Assembly: GCA_903916205.1 (NCBI GenBank)
Contig: CAIWVX010000158.1
Location: 1-6,240, forward strand
Direction: 5' to 3'
DNA: 6,240 bases
Origin: an uncultured beta proteobacterium
GTDB lineage: Bacteria; Pseudomonadota; Gammaproteobacteria; Burkholderiales; Rhodocyclaceae
The stretch's first letter is position 1. Each line of letters opens with the position of its first letter. Positions 1 to 6,049 of this stretch are shown here, one piece after another. A program made the position numbers and the translations under genes. A model generated the notes under the pieces. The model ran no database searches. It was not told the origin of the DNA and saw only the letters and a list, made by a program, of their open reading frames with translations.

Positions 1-102
1 CTTCGCGCTTCGACAGATTCAATTTCGACTCACCCATCGGGTGACCCCCATGATAGTTACGAATCCATTAGCCTGCCTGAGTTTCAAGCAGATTGCACAC
101 CG

Positions 103-134
103 TCAACTGAGTTTTTTAGGATCAACTGAGTTTT
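103..134. repeat. Tandem 13-base direct repeat
   Basis: TCAACTGAGTTTT occurs exactly at 103-115 and again at 122-134, offset by 19 bases. A third partial copy, TTAACTGAG, is at 312-320. The block GTTTTTTAGG at 111-120 recurs inverted as CCTAAAAAAC at 322-331, so similar motifs flank the AT-rich centre on both sides. This is seen directly. Whether they are protein-binding sites or ends of a decayed element is unknown. Confidence 0.6.
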
Positions 135-234
135 GCGACGCTTACTCTCCTGAATTACCTTTGGCCGACGCAGCTAAAATCAGAGATCCTTTTCTCTCAC
201 GATAAATAGCGCTACAAATTATATAAATCAGTAT

Positions 235-248
235 ATTACTATAGTAAT
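235..248. promoter_or_regulatory. Perfect 14-base palindrome, possible operator
   Basis: ATTACTATAGTAAT is its own reverse complement over all 14 bases. It lies immediately downstream of the -10 element of the leftward promoter at 251-278, so it would cover the expected transcription start, a typical place for a repressor operator. A wider, less perfect inverted pair (AAATAGCG at 204-211, CGCTATTT at 263-270) flanks it. The palindrome is seen directly and the operator role is inference. I cannot match it to a known regulator's site. Confidence 0.4.
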
Positions 249-250
249 CA

Positions 251-278
251 AATGTAAATTATCGCTATTTTTTGTCAA
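251..278 (-). promoter_or_regulatory. Sigma70-like promoter reading leftward
   Basis: On the minus strand there is a perfect -35 TTGACA (plus-strand 273-278), a 16-base spacer, and a -10 TACATT (251-256, four of six consensus bases). Transcription would start near 244, inside the 14-base palindrome, and run toward the left edge with a leader of roughly 200 bases before the ATG at 37. It points away from hisC on the same strand, so it would serve a gene beyond the left edge rather than the his genes. No -10 extension is seen. Confidence 0.4.
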
Positions 279-369
279 CTTAAAGTATCGTCCTACATCG
301 TCTCGCTACCGTTAACTGAGCCCTAAAAAACGCGGCTTCTATGGATTGAAACGGAGTAACGGCTGAAGA

Positions 370-1458
370 TCAGTGGCGGATGATTTCCCGCAATGCCGCC
401 GTCAGTGCCTGACACTGGGCATCGGTGCTGATGGTGATGCGCAGGTGCTGGTCGATTCGCGGCTGCTTGAAGTGGCGAACAATGATCTGGCGCTGGCGTA
501 ATGCGCTGGCTATTTGCGTGGCGTCGTGTTGCGGGTGGCGGGTGAAAATGAAGTTGGCCGCCGAAGGGAGAACCTCAAAACCGAGACCTTCAAGCGCCGC
601 TGTCAGGGCCGCCCGGCTATTCATTACGGCGCGTCGAGTTGTTTCAAGATGAAGCTTGTCGGCTAGGGCCGCCGTCGCACCGGCGATAGCCAGGCGATCC
701 AGCGGATAGGAGTTGAAGCTGTTTTTGATGCGTTCCAAGGCTTCGATCAAAGCGCTATGGCCGACGGCGTAACCGACGCGCAGTCCCGCCAGTGAGTGCG
801 ATTTAGACAGTGTGCGAATGACCAGCAGATTGGGGAAGCGATTGACCAGTGCCACCGCCGTGGGGATCGCCTCGCCGCCAAAGTCGATATAGGCTTCGTC
901 GATCATCACCACCGACTGCGGGTGACTGGCCACCAGTCGCTCGACTTCCGTTAGCGGCAGTAGGCGTCCGGTGGGGGCGTTAGGGTTGGTGACGATGATG
1001 CCGCCATTTTCCTGCGCGTAATCGTCAACGCGAATTTCGAAGTTTTCGTCAAGTGGGATGGTGACGCTATCCACGTCATACAAGCCGCAATACACCGGGT
1101 AGAAGCTGTAGGTAATATCCGGCAGGAGAATCGGTTTGTTATGTTGGAATAAGGCCATAAAGGCGTGCGCCAGCACTTCATCTGAACCGTTGCCAACAAA
1201 AACTTGGGCCGGAGAAATCGCGAATTCCGAAAAATGTTCAGCCACGGCGGCTTTGAGACTATCGGCATTCGGGTCGGGGTAAAGGCGTAAGCTGGAACCG
1301 TCTGTGCCTAACTCGTTTTGCATCGCTGCCACACAGCGCGGTGACGGCGGATAAGGGTTTTCGTTGGTGTTCAGCTTAATCAGGTTAGGCCGCTTGGGTT
1401 GCTCCCCTGGAATATAGGGGGTCAAGCGGTGAACGAGAGGACTCCAGAATAGGCTCAT
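370..1458 (-). CDS. hisC: Histidinol-phosphate aminotransferase HisC
   Basis: This PLP-dependent cytosolic enzyme interconverts imidazole acetol phosphate plus glutamate with L-histidinol phosphate plus 2-oxoglutarate. The 362-residue product has the class I/II aminotransferase landmarks in order: [11 protein letters not shown] near residues 26-36, the cofactor-phosphate loop GNGSDE at 89-94, NPNAPTG with N160, DEAY with D187 and Y190, the Schiff-base lysine K219 in TLSKS, AGLRVGY with R227, and the C-terminal carboxylate-binding LRITIS with R340. The frame stays open upstream to 1683, but the start at 1458 gives the usual family length. The upstream part would be encoded by the inverted repeat and overlap hisB. 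The ribosome binding site is weak. It is transcribed divergently from the hisB cluster, with which it shares the 216-base gap. The family also contains aromatic aminotransferases, but the his neighbours favour HisC. Confidence 0.95.
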   Translation of the reverse strand: MSLFWSPLVHRLTPYIPGEQPKRPNLIKLNTNENPYPPSPRCVAAMQNELGTDGSSLRLYPDPNADSLKAAVAEHFSEFAISPAQVFVGNGSDEVLAHAFMALFQHNKPILLPDITYSFYPVYCGLYDVDSVTIPLDENFEIRVDDYAQENGGIIVTNPNAPTGRLLPLTEVERLVASHPQSVVMIDEAYIDFGGEAIPTAVALVNRFPNLLVIRTLSKSHSLAGLRVGYAVGHSALIEALERIKNSFNSYPLDRLAIAGATAALADKLHLETTRRAVMNSRAALTAALEGLGFEVLPSAANFIFTRHPQHDATQIASALRQRQIIVRHFKQPRIDQHLRITISTDAQCQALTAALREIIRH

Positions 1459-1521
1459 AACAGGCTCGCAAGGTCGGATGCAGCAGAAGCTTGAAATGGT
1501 ATCATGCGGCTTTGCTGGAGG

Positions 1522-1527
1522 ATTGTA
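1522..1527 (-). promoter_or_regulatory. Possible -10 element for hisC
   Basis: The minus strand reads TACAAT here, five of six bases of the sigma70 -10 consensus, about 63 bases before the hisC ATG. The best upstream partner is TTGCGC, 19 bases away inside the left arm of the inverted repeat, which is a longer spacing than ideal. The assignment is tentative. No equally good promoter could be picked for hisB, the nearest being TTGCAC at 1619-1624 followed by a poor -10. Confidence 0.25.
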
Positions 1528-1537
1528 GTTAGCCTCC

Positions 1538-1641
1538 ACCGCAAAGGCGCAAAGAGCGCTAAGGGTCGCAAAAAATAACCGGCATGAAATCCTCAAAACA
1601 AGGTTTTTTGCGCTAACTTTGCACCTTGGCGTTTTCGCGGT
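1538..1641. repeat. Imperfect inverted repeat in the hisC-hisB gap
   Basis: The left arm 1538-1575 and right arm 1604-1641 are 38 bases each and are imperfect inverted copies around a 28-base centre. The outer ends pair as ACCGC (1538-1542) with GCGGT (1637-1641). The inner ends pair perfectly over nine bases, CGCAAAAAA (1567-1575) with TTTTTTGCG (1604-1612). The middle of each arm is diverged. The unit ACCGCAAAGGCGCAAAG is of a kind often dispersed between proteobacterial genes (recollection, not searched). A similar stretch occurs before hisF. It fills about half of the divergent gap, so it must overlap or adjoin the promoters of hisC and hisB. Confidence 0.6.
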
Positions 1642-1674
1642 AGACGTTAGATTTTGATTTTTTACGGGGCCAAT

Positions 1675-2262
1675 ATGCGGCAAGCAGAAATTTCAAGAAA
1701 TACCCTTGAATCCCGGATTACGATTCGACTCAATCTTGATGGTAGCGGTCAGGGCAAGTTTGCGACGGGCGTTCCTTTCCTTGATCACATGCTGGATCAG
1801 GTAGCCCGGCACGGGCTGATTGATCTGGAGGTCGAAGCTCAAGGCGATCTGCATATCGACGCGCATCACACCGTCGAGGATATCGGCATCACGCTGGGGC
1901 AGGCGCTGGCTAAGGCGCTGGGCGACAAACAGGGGGTGCGCCGTTACGGTCACGCCTATGTGCCGCTTGACGAAGCCTTGTCGCGAGTAGCGGTTGATCT
2001 TTCCGGTCGTCCTGGACTGCAATTCAACGTCGATTTTAAGCGTGCGATGATTGGTGCTTTCGACGTTGATCTAATCAGCGAGTTTTTTAATGGGCTGGTT
2101 AACCACGCCCTAATTACCTTGCACGTCGATAACCTGCGCGGCGAAAACGCTCATCACCAGGCGGAGACGGTGTTTAAGGCTTTTGGTCGGGCGCTGCGTA
2201 TGGCGGTCGAAGCGGATCCGCGTGCCGCCGGTAGCATTCCTTCAACCAAAGGATCGCTGTAA
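1675..2262 (+). CDS. hisB: Imidazoleglycerol-phosphate dehydratase HisB
   Basis: This manganese enzyme dehydrates imidazole glycerol phosphate to imidazole acetol phosphate, the substrate of HisC. The 195-residue product is the single-domain form, without the N-terminal histidinol-phosphatase domain of enterobacterial HisB. Metal-binding and catalytic signatures are intact: FLDHML (H38), ARHG (H46), DAHHTVED (H64, H65, E68) and the second-half repeat NAHHQAE (H160, H161, E164). It ends in the family-typical STKGSL. The frame opens at an ATG at 1654, but the ATG at 1675 gives the canonical [10 protein letters not shown] start and has ACGGGG (1664-1669) upstream. It is the first plus-strand gene of the cluster. 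Its TAA overlaps the hisH ATG by one base (TAATG), implying coupled translation. Confidence 0.97.
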   Translation: MRQAEISRNTLESRITIRLNLDGSGQGKFATGVPFLDHMLDQVARHGLIDLEVEAQGDLHIDAHHTVEDIGITLGQALAKALGDKQGVRRYGHAYVPLDEALSRVAVDLSGRPGLQFNVDFKRAMIGAFDVDLISEFFNGLVNHALITLHVDNLRGENAHHQAETVFKAFGRALRMAVEADPRAAGSIPSTKGSL

Positions 2263-2921
2263 TGCCTGTTGCGCCCGGCAATATTGCCGTTATCGACTAC
2301 GGCATGGGCAATCTGCGTTCGGTCTGGCAAGCGCTGGTGCACGTCGCCAGTGCTACCGGGACGCCTAAAGTGGTCGTTACCGCAGACCCCGCCGAAGTAA
2401 TGGCCGCTGAGCGGGTGGTTTTCCCCGGTCAGGGCGCAATGCCTGATTGTATGCGCGAACTGGAGGCTCGCGGACTCCGTGCGGCGGTGATCGAAGCCGC
2501 CAAGAACAAGCCTTTTCTGGGGATTTGTATCGGCCAGCAAATGCTCTTCGAGCACAGCGAAGAAGGCGATGTGCCGGGGCTGGGCGTGTTTGCTGGCCGC
2601 GTTCGCCACTTTCCAGCCGAAAAAATGTTGGCCGCTAATGGCGACAAGCTCAAAGTGCCGCACATGGGTTGGAACGAAGTTGTGCACACCCGGTCACATG
2701 CGTTGTGGGACGGCATTGATGACGGGGCACGGTTCTATTTTGTGCATAGTTATTATGTTGATCCGGTTGATCGCGAATGTGTCATGGGGGCAACGAACTA
2801 TGGCCTCCCCTTTACCAGTGCGGTGGCGAGAGATAATATCTTTGCTATTCAATGTCACCCAGAAAAGAGCGCACAAGCGGGATTACGCTTGCTATCAAAC
2901 TTCATTAACTGGAAGCCGTAA
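2262..2921 (+). CDS. hisH: Imidazole glycerol phosphate synthase, glutaminase subunit HisH
   Basis: HisH hydrolyses glutamine and passes ammonia to its partner HisF. The 219-residue protein is a class I glutamine amidotransferase. It starts with the family's IDYGMGNLRS. PGQGAMPDCM stands where the oxyanion-strand PGVGAF-type motif usually lies. The nucleophile elbow GICIGQQMLF carries C89, and the catalytic histidine and glutamate are H199 and E201 in QCHPEKS. The triad is therefore complete. The ATG overlaps the hisB stop by one base, with AAAGGA at 2248-2253 as ribosome binding site. HisF is encoded two genes downstream, so both synthase subunits are present. A 61-base gap separates it from hisA. 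Confidence 0.96.
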   Translation: MPVAPGNIAVIDYGMGNLRSVWQALVHVASATGTPKVVVTADPAEVMAAERVVFPGQGAMPDCMRELEARGLRAAVIEAAKNKPFLGICIGQQMLFEHSEEGDVPGLGVFAGRVRHFPAEKMLAANGDKLKVPHMGWNEVVHTRSHALWDGIDDGARFYFVHSYYVDPVDRECVMGATNYGLPFTSAVARDNIFAIQCHPEKSAQAGLRLLSNFINWKP

Positions 2922-2982
2922 TACGGATCTACTCATCCACTCTTTTCCAACCCCTTTCTTCCACTACTTTTAGTTCTCAAAA
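2922..2982 (+). other. G-free pyrimidine-rich hisH-hisA gap
   Basis: The plus strand has no G between 2927 and 2972 and consists mostly of C and T. There is no Shine-Dalgarno-like purine run within 20 bases of the hisA ATG; the bases before it read TTCTCAAAA. No stem-loop or terminator is evident. How hisA is initiated here is not obvious. Read-through coupling from hisH or leaderless-type/A-rich initiation is possible but is inference. Confidence 0.5.
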
Positions 2983-3726
2983 ATGCTGATCATTCCTGCG
3001 ATTGACCTGAAGGACGGGCAGTGTGTCCGCCTCAAACAAGGGCTGATGGACGATGCCACGGTTTTTGCCAACGCGCCTAGCGAACAGGCCGCCCTCTGGG
3101 TGGCTCAGGGCGCTCGACGCTTGCATGTTGTTGATCTTAACGGCGCATTTGCCGGCAAGCCGAAGAATGAGCGGGCGATAAAAGAAATTGTCGCGGCGGT
3201 CGGAGGTGAAATTCCGATTCAGCTCGGCGGCGGCATCCGCGATCTCGATACCATTGAGCGTTGCCTAGATAACGGCGTCAGTTACGTCATCATCGGTACG
3301 GCAGCGGTTAAAAATCCGGGCTTTCTACATGACGCCTGTAGTGCCTTCCCCGGTCAGATTATCGTCGGGCTGGACGCTAAGGACGGTAAAGTGGCCGTCG
3401 ATGGCTGGTCAAAACTGACTGGCCATGATGTCATTGATCTGGCTAAAAAGTGTCAGGATTACGGCGTCGAAGGCATTATCTACACCGACATTGGACGGGA
3501 TGGAATGCTCAGCGGGATCAATATCGAGGCCACCGTCAAACTGGCGCAAGCTTTGCGCATCCCGGTGATTGCCAGTGGCGGCCTGTCGAATCTCGATGAC
3601 ATCAAACAGCTCTGTGCTGTCGAATTTGAAGGTATCACGGCGGCTATTGCTGGTCGAGCCATCTATGACGGTTCGCTTGATTTTGCTGCTGCGCAAGCAG
3701 AAGCCGACCGCTCAACGTTGCGCTGA
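2983..3726 (+). CDS. hisA: ProFAR isomerase HisA
   Basis: HisA, 1-(5-phosphoribosyl)-5-[(5-phosphoribosylamino)methylideneamino]imidazole-4-carboxamide isomerase, is a TIM-barrel enzyme that carries out an Amadori rearrangement of ProFAR to PRFAR, the substrate of HisF-HisH. The 247-residue product has the usual length. It shows the start [10 protein letters not shown] with catalytic D8, the first phosphate-binding loop LGGGIR (81-86), the second catalytic aspartate D131 in [16 protein letters not shown] near 167-175, the second half-barrel phosphate loop ASGG (197-200) and AGRAIY (223-228). The two-fold repeat of the half-barrels is recognisable. The start is fixed by the family N-terminus even though no Shine-Dalgarno sequence precedes it. 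The stop TGA is followed by a 97-base structured gap before hisF. Confidence 0.96.
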   Translation: MLIIPAIDLKDGQCVRLKQGLMDDATVFANAPSEQAALWVAQGARRLHVVDLNGAFAGKPKNERAIKEIVAAVGGEIPIQLGGGIRDLDTIERCLDNGVSYVIIGTAAVKNPGFLHDACSAFPGQIIVGLDAKDGKVAVDGWSKLTGHDVIDLAKKCQDYGVEGIIYTDIGRDGMLSGINIEATVKLAQALRIPVIASGGLSNLDDIKQLCAVEFEGITAAIAGRAIYDGSLDFAAAQAEADRSTLR

Positions 3727-3743
3727 ACGGCTGCACAAAAATG

Positions 3744-3821
3744 CGAAACCCCACCGCACAAGGCGCAAGAAAAACCAAGCTTGTGCAAAGAAAACGTATA
3801 AAACAGAAAGCGCGGGTTTCG
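3744..3821. repeat. Nested inverted repeats in the hisA-hisF gap
   Basis: An outer pair, CGAAACCC (3744-3751) and GGGTTTCG (3814-3821), encloses an inner pair, GCACAAG (3756-3762) and CTTGTGC (3780-3786), all exact. The segment CCACCGCACAAGGCGCAAGA at 3751-3770 closely resembles the left arm of the hisC-hisB inverted repeat from 1536 onward, differing by two single-base gaps or insertions. The right end of the outer stem lies directly against the proposed TTG start of hisF. No T-run follows, so it does not look like a terminator. Confidence 0.5.
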
Positions 3822-3823
3822 TT

Positions 3824-4585
3824 TTGGGACTAGCCAAACGCATTATTCCCTGCCTTGATGTCACCGCCGGCCGGGTCGTCAAAGGCACTAATTTCGTTGA
3901 TCTTCGCGATGCCGGCGATCCCGTCGAAATTGCCCGTCGCTACGACGAGCAAGGGGCCGACGAGGTAACTTTCCTCGACATCACGGCTTCGTCCGATCAA
4001 CGCGACATTATTCTACATATTGTCGAAGCCTGTGCCGCTCAAGTCTTTATTCCGCTGACTGTTGGCGGCGGCGTGCGCACGGTGGCCGATGTGCGCCGTC
4101 TGCTCAATGCCGGAGCCGACAAGGTCAGCATGAACACCGCCGCCGTCACTCACCCCGAGTTGGTGGCCGAAGCCTCGGCCAAAGTCGGCAATCAATGCAT
4201 TGTCGTGGCCATCGACGCTAAACAAAGCGCACCGGGCCAGTGGGAAGTCTTTACGCACGGCGGACGCCAGCGTACTGGCTTGGACGTGGTCGAATGGGCG
4301 CGCCGGGTACAGCAACTAGGTGCCGGTGAAATTCTGCTGACCAGCATGGATCGCGATGGCACCAAAAACGGTTTTGATCTGGCCTTGACTCGGGCCGTAT
4401 CCGAAGCGGTGAACATTCCGGTGATTGCCAGTGGCGGCGTAGGCAATCTCCAGCACCTCGCTGAGGGGGTGACTGAAGGCCGCGCCGATGCGGTGCTGGC
4501 CGCCAGTATTTTCCACTTTGGCGAATACACGGTGCGTCAAGCCAAAGAATTTATGCACCAGCGCGGCATTGAGGTCAGACGATGA
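3824..4585 (+). CDS. hisF: Imidazole glycerol phosphate synthase, cyclase subunit HisF
   Basis: With ammonia from HisH, this TIM-barrel subunit converts PRFAR to imidazole glycerol phosphate and AICAR. From TTG at 3824 the product is 253 residues and begins [13 protein letters not shown], matching the family start. Catalytic D12 lies in PCLDV and D131 in VVAIDAK. Phosphate loops are TVGGGVR (79-85) and ASGGVGN (202-208), and the C-terminal FHFGEYTV is typical. No ATG or GTG lies in frame between the end of hisA and this point. The open frame extends back into hisA, but that would add a basic, non-conserved stretch. The ribosome binding site is poor (GCGGG at 3812-3816 at best), and the upstream inverted repeat may have displaced the original start. 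Its TGA overlaps the hisI ATG (ATGA). Confidence 0.95.
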   Translation: MGLAKRIIPCLDVTAGRVVKGTNFVDLRDAGDPVEIARRYDEQGADEVTFLDITASSDQRDIILHIVEACAAQVFIPLTVGGGVRTVADVRRLLNAGADKVSMNTAAVTHPELVAEASAKVGNQCIVVAIDAKQSAPGQWEVFTHGGRQRTGLDVVEWARRVQQLGAGEILLTSMDRDGTKNGFDLALTRAVSEAVNIPVIASGGVGNLQHLAEGVTEGRADAVLAASIFHFGEYTVRQAKEFMHQRGIEVRR

Positions 4586-4989
4586 GTGATCTGGATACCA
4601 CGCGCTTTTGGCTGGAAGCCCTGACGTGGGACGAAAAAGGGATGATTCCGGCGATCGCGCAGGACGTTACGAGTGGTCGAGTGGTGATGTTTGCCTGGAT
4701 GAACCGCGAGTCGTTGAAGGAATCAATCAAAACCGGTTATGCAACATACTGGTCTCGCTCACGTCAGCGCTTGTGGCGCAAGGGCGAGGAGTCCGGCCAT
4801 TTCCAAAAATTAGTGTCGGTGCGTGCCGATTGCGATGGTGATGTGTTGTTGCTCTCCATTGATCAAGTCGGAAAAATAGCCTGCCATACCGGACGCGAAA
4901 GTTGCTTCTTCCTTGAGTTGAAAGGTGATCACTGGGTTGCGGCTGACCCGGTACGGAAGGATCCCAAAGAATTCTATCCAGCCAGATAG
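4582..4989 (+). CDS. hisI: Phosphoribosyl-AMP cyclohydrolase HisI
   Basis: HisI is a zinc enzyme that hydrolytically opens the purine ring of PR-AMP to give ProFAR, the substrate of HisA. The 135-residue product is the single-function form with no fused HisE pyrophosphohydrolase domain. Visible signatures are FAWMNRES (37-44), [18 protein letters not shown] (56-73), DCDGD with D83, C84, D85 and D87, and CHTGRESCF with C101 and C108. The three cysteines and the aspartates are those expected for zinc and magnesium binding. The ATG overlaps the hisF stop by four bases and has GAGGT at 4571-4575. The usual partner hisE does not follow; a glutamate dehydrogenase gene comes next, 37 bases on. Confidence 0.96.
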   Translation: MSDLDTTRFWLEALTWDEKGMIPAIAQDVTSGRVVMFAWMNRESLKESIKTGYATYWSRSRQRLWRKGEESGHFQKLVSVRADCDGDVLLLSIDQVGKIACHTGRESCFFLELKGDHWVAADPVRKDPKEFYPAR

Positions 4990-5026
4990 CGACGTTGCAC
5001 CGTGTTTTTCTCCCAGAGGTAATGGC

Positions 5027-6049
5027 ATGACGAATCTATCCGACGCAGACAGCACGCTGTTGCGTAATCTGCGCGAAATAGCGACTCGGCAGAAAGCCTC
5101 GATCACCGTCACTGAGCATCTTGAGCATTATTTTGCCGATGCTAATGTCGCCTACTGCACGGACAGTAGTCCTGAAGATTTATATGGGGCAGCGCTTCAG
5201 CATTACCGGCTGGGTTTTACACGCCCCCCAGGCCAGGTTGCACTGGCCTTTTATGTGCCCGATTTTGACCGGCACGGGTGGCATTCTCCGCACACCATGA
5301 TCGACATTGTGACCGATGACATGCCGTTCTTGGTCGATTCAATCACCCAGCTCATTTATCGTCAGGGTCTGTCCATTCACCGTTTGATGCACCCTTTGCT
5401 GGGGGTTAAACGCGACGCGACGGGCGTGTTGGAAAAAAGCTCAGAGCGGACTAGCGGTACGCGAACCGAGTCTTGGATTCATCTGGAAATCGACCGCCTC
5501 AGCGATGCCGAACAGATTGAGACCTTGCGCAACGAAATCCAAAATGTTCTCGCCGATGTTCGCGCTACGGTCGAAGATCATGTGCCGATGCTGCAACGCA
5601 TTTCTTTAGCCATTAAAGACCTCGAACAGGCTCCGGTTCCAGAAAACGAAAGTGTTATTGAATTCCTGCGCTGGATCGCTGCTGATAATTTCGTATTTCT
5701 CGGCTATACCTACTACGGCGTTGAGTCCGATGACGCAAAACTCAAACGAGCCGCCGACAGTGGACTCGGTCTTTTGCGCCGAACCGATCACCCCCGCTTT
5801 GGTCGCTGCTTAGCCGGAATTCCAACTTCTTTCGATGAACTCGACCGTCTATCGTCGGCCTTGACGCTGGTTAAAGCCGACGGACGGTCAACCGTGCACC
5901 GACCGAAATACCTTGATTTTATCGGCGTGCACTACCGTGATGCATCAGGAAAAATTCTTGGCGAGCATGTTTTCATCGGCCTTTACGCCATCTGCTCTTC
6001 TCGCGGTCCTGGTGGCTCTAGCTTCGGCGGGATCCGTCATCGAGTGTAA
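5027..6049 (+). CDS. NAD-specific glutamate dehydrogenase, N-terminal fragment
   Basis: This is the start of the very large (about 1,600-residue) bacterial NAD-dependent glutamate dehydrogenase class, which oxidatively deaminates glutamate to 2-oxoglutarate and ammonia. Only the N-terminal regulatory region (ACT-like domains in this family) is present. Diagnostic stretches are GWHSPHTMIDIVTDDMPFLVDS (84-105 with a short break in similarity), NFVFLGYTYY (221-230), and RSTVHRPKYLDFIGV through GEHVFIGLY (287-320). Start ATG 5027 has AGAGGT at 5015-5020 and gives a family-like N-terminus. The frame continues to TAA at 6047-6049 (340 residues), but the last 20 residues (ICSSRG... onward) no longer match the family, which normally continues with a TSAAY-type motif. 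The frame is thus cut near 5989 by a foreign sequence. The catalytic domain is absent. Confidence 0.85.
   Translation: MTNLSDADSTLLRNLREIATRQKASITVTEHLEHYFADANVAYCTDSSPEDLYGAALQHYRLGFTRPPGQVALAFYVPDFDRHGWHSPHTMIDIVTDDMPFLVDSITQLIYRQGLSIHRLMHPLLGVKRDATGVLEKSSERTSGTRTESWIHLEIDRLSDAEQIETLRNEIQNVLADVRATVEDHVPMLQRISLAIKDLEQAPVPENESVIEFLRWIAADNFVFLGYTYYGVESDDAKLKRAADSGLGLLRRTDHPRFGRCLAGIPTSFDELDRLSSALTLVKADGRSTVHRPKYLDFIGVHYRDASGKILGEHVFIGLYAICSSRGPGGSSFGGIRHRV

Larger units (their letters stand above)
1..369. other. AT-rich intergenic region downstream of hisC
   Basis: No gene can be supported across this stretch. Plus-strand frame 2 is open from the left edge to a TAA at 203-205 (67 codons), but its product is not recognisable and contains the 13-base direct repeat, so I do not call it. 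On the minus strand an ATG at 37 opens a frame to the edge (MGESKLNLSKRE...), preceded by a G-rich run (45-49 on the plus strand). It could be the start of a leftward gene, but only 12 codons are visible. A 6-bp hairpin with a 3-base loop lies at 30-44 (TCACCC/GGGTGA). The central part, about 200-275, is much richer in A and T than the coding regions. No classic hairpin-plus-T-run terminator for hisC is evident. The minus strand has a T6 run at 325-330 but only a weak stem around it. Confidence 0.6.

Noticed and set aside
2..205. Plus-strand frame open from the left edge, possibly the end of a gene
   Set aside because: The product is unrecognised, it includes the tandem 13-base repeat, and it reaches into AT-rich DNA. 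67 codons without a stop is not strong evidence.
1459..1683. 75-residue upstream extension of hisC from an ATG at 1683
   Set aside because: It would overlap hisB and is encoded largely by the inverted repeat. The start at 1458 gives the normal family length and N-terminus.
1693..2022. Minus-strand open frame opposite hisB, and similar ones opposite hisH, hisA and hisF
   Set aside because: They lie opposite strongly conserved genes, have no recognisable product, and are expected by-products of the coding strand's codon bias.
3569..3823. Upstream extension of the hisF frame into hisA
   Set aside because: It is out of frame with hisA, low in family resemblance, and would more than double the usual leader. 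The conserved protein begins at 3824.
4990..5026. Terminator between hisI and the glutamate dehydrogenase gene
   Set aside because: There is a short T run at about 5004-5009 but no stem before it. The gap mainly holds the ribosome binding site.
6030..6035. BamHI site GGATCC near the joint, and GATC at the window end, as a cloning junction
   Set aside because: The site is about 40 bases past the loss of similarity, so it does not mark the breakpoint. The terminal GATC may be chance.
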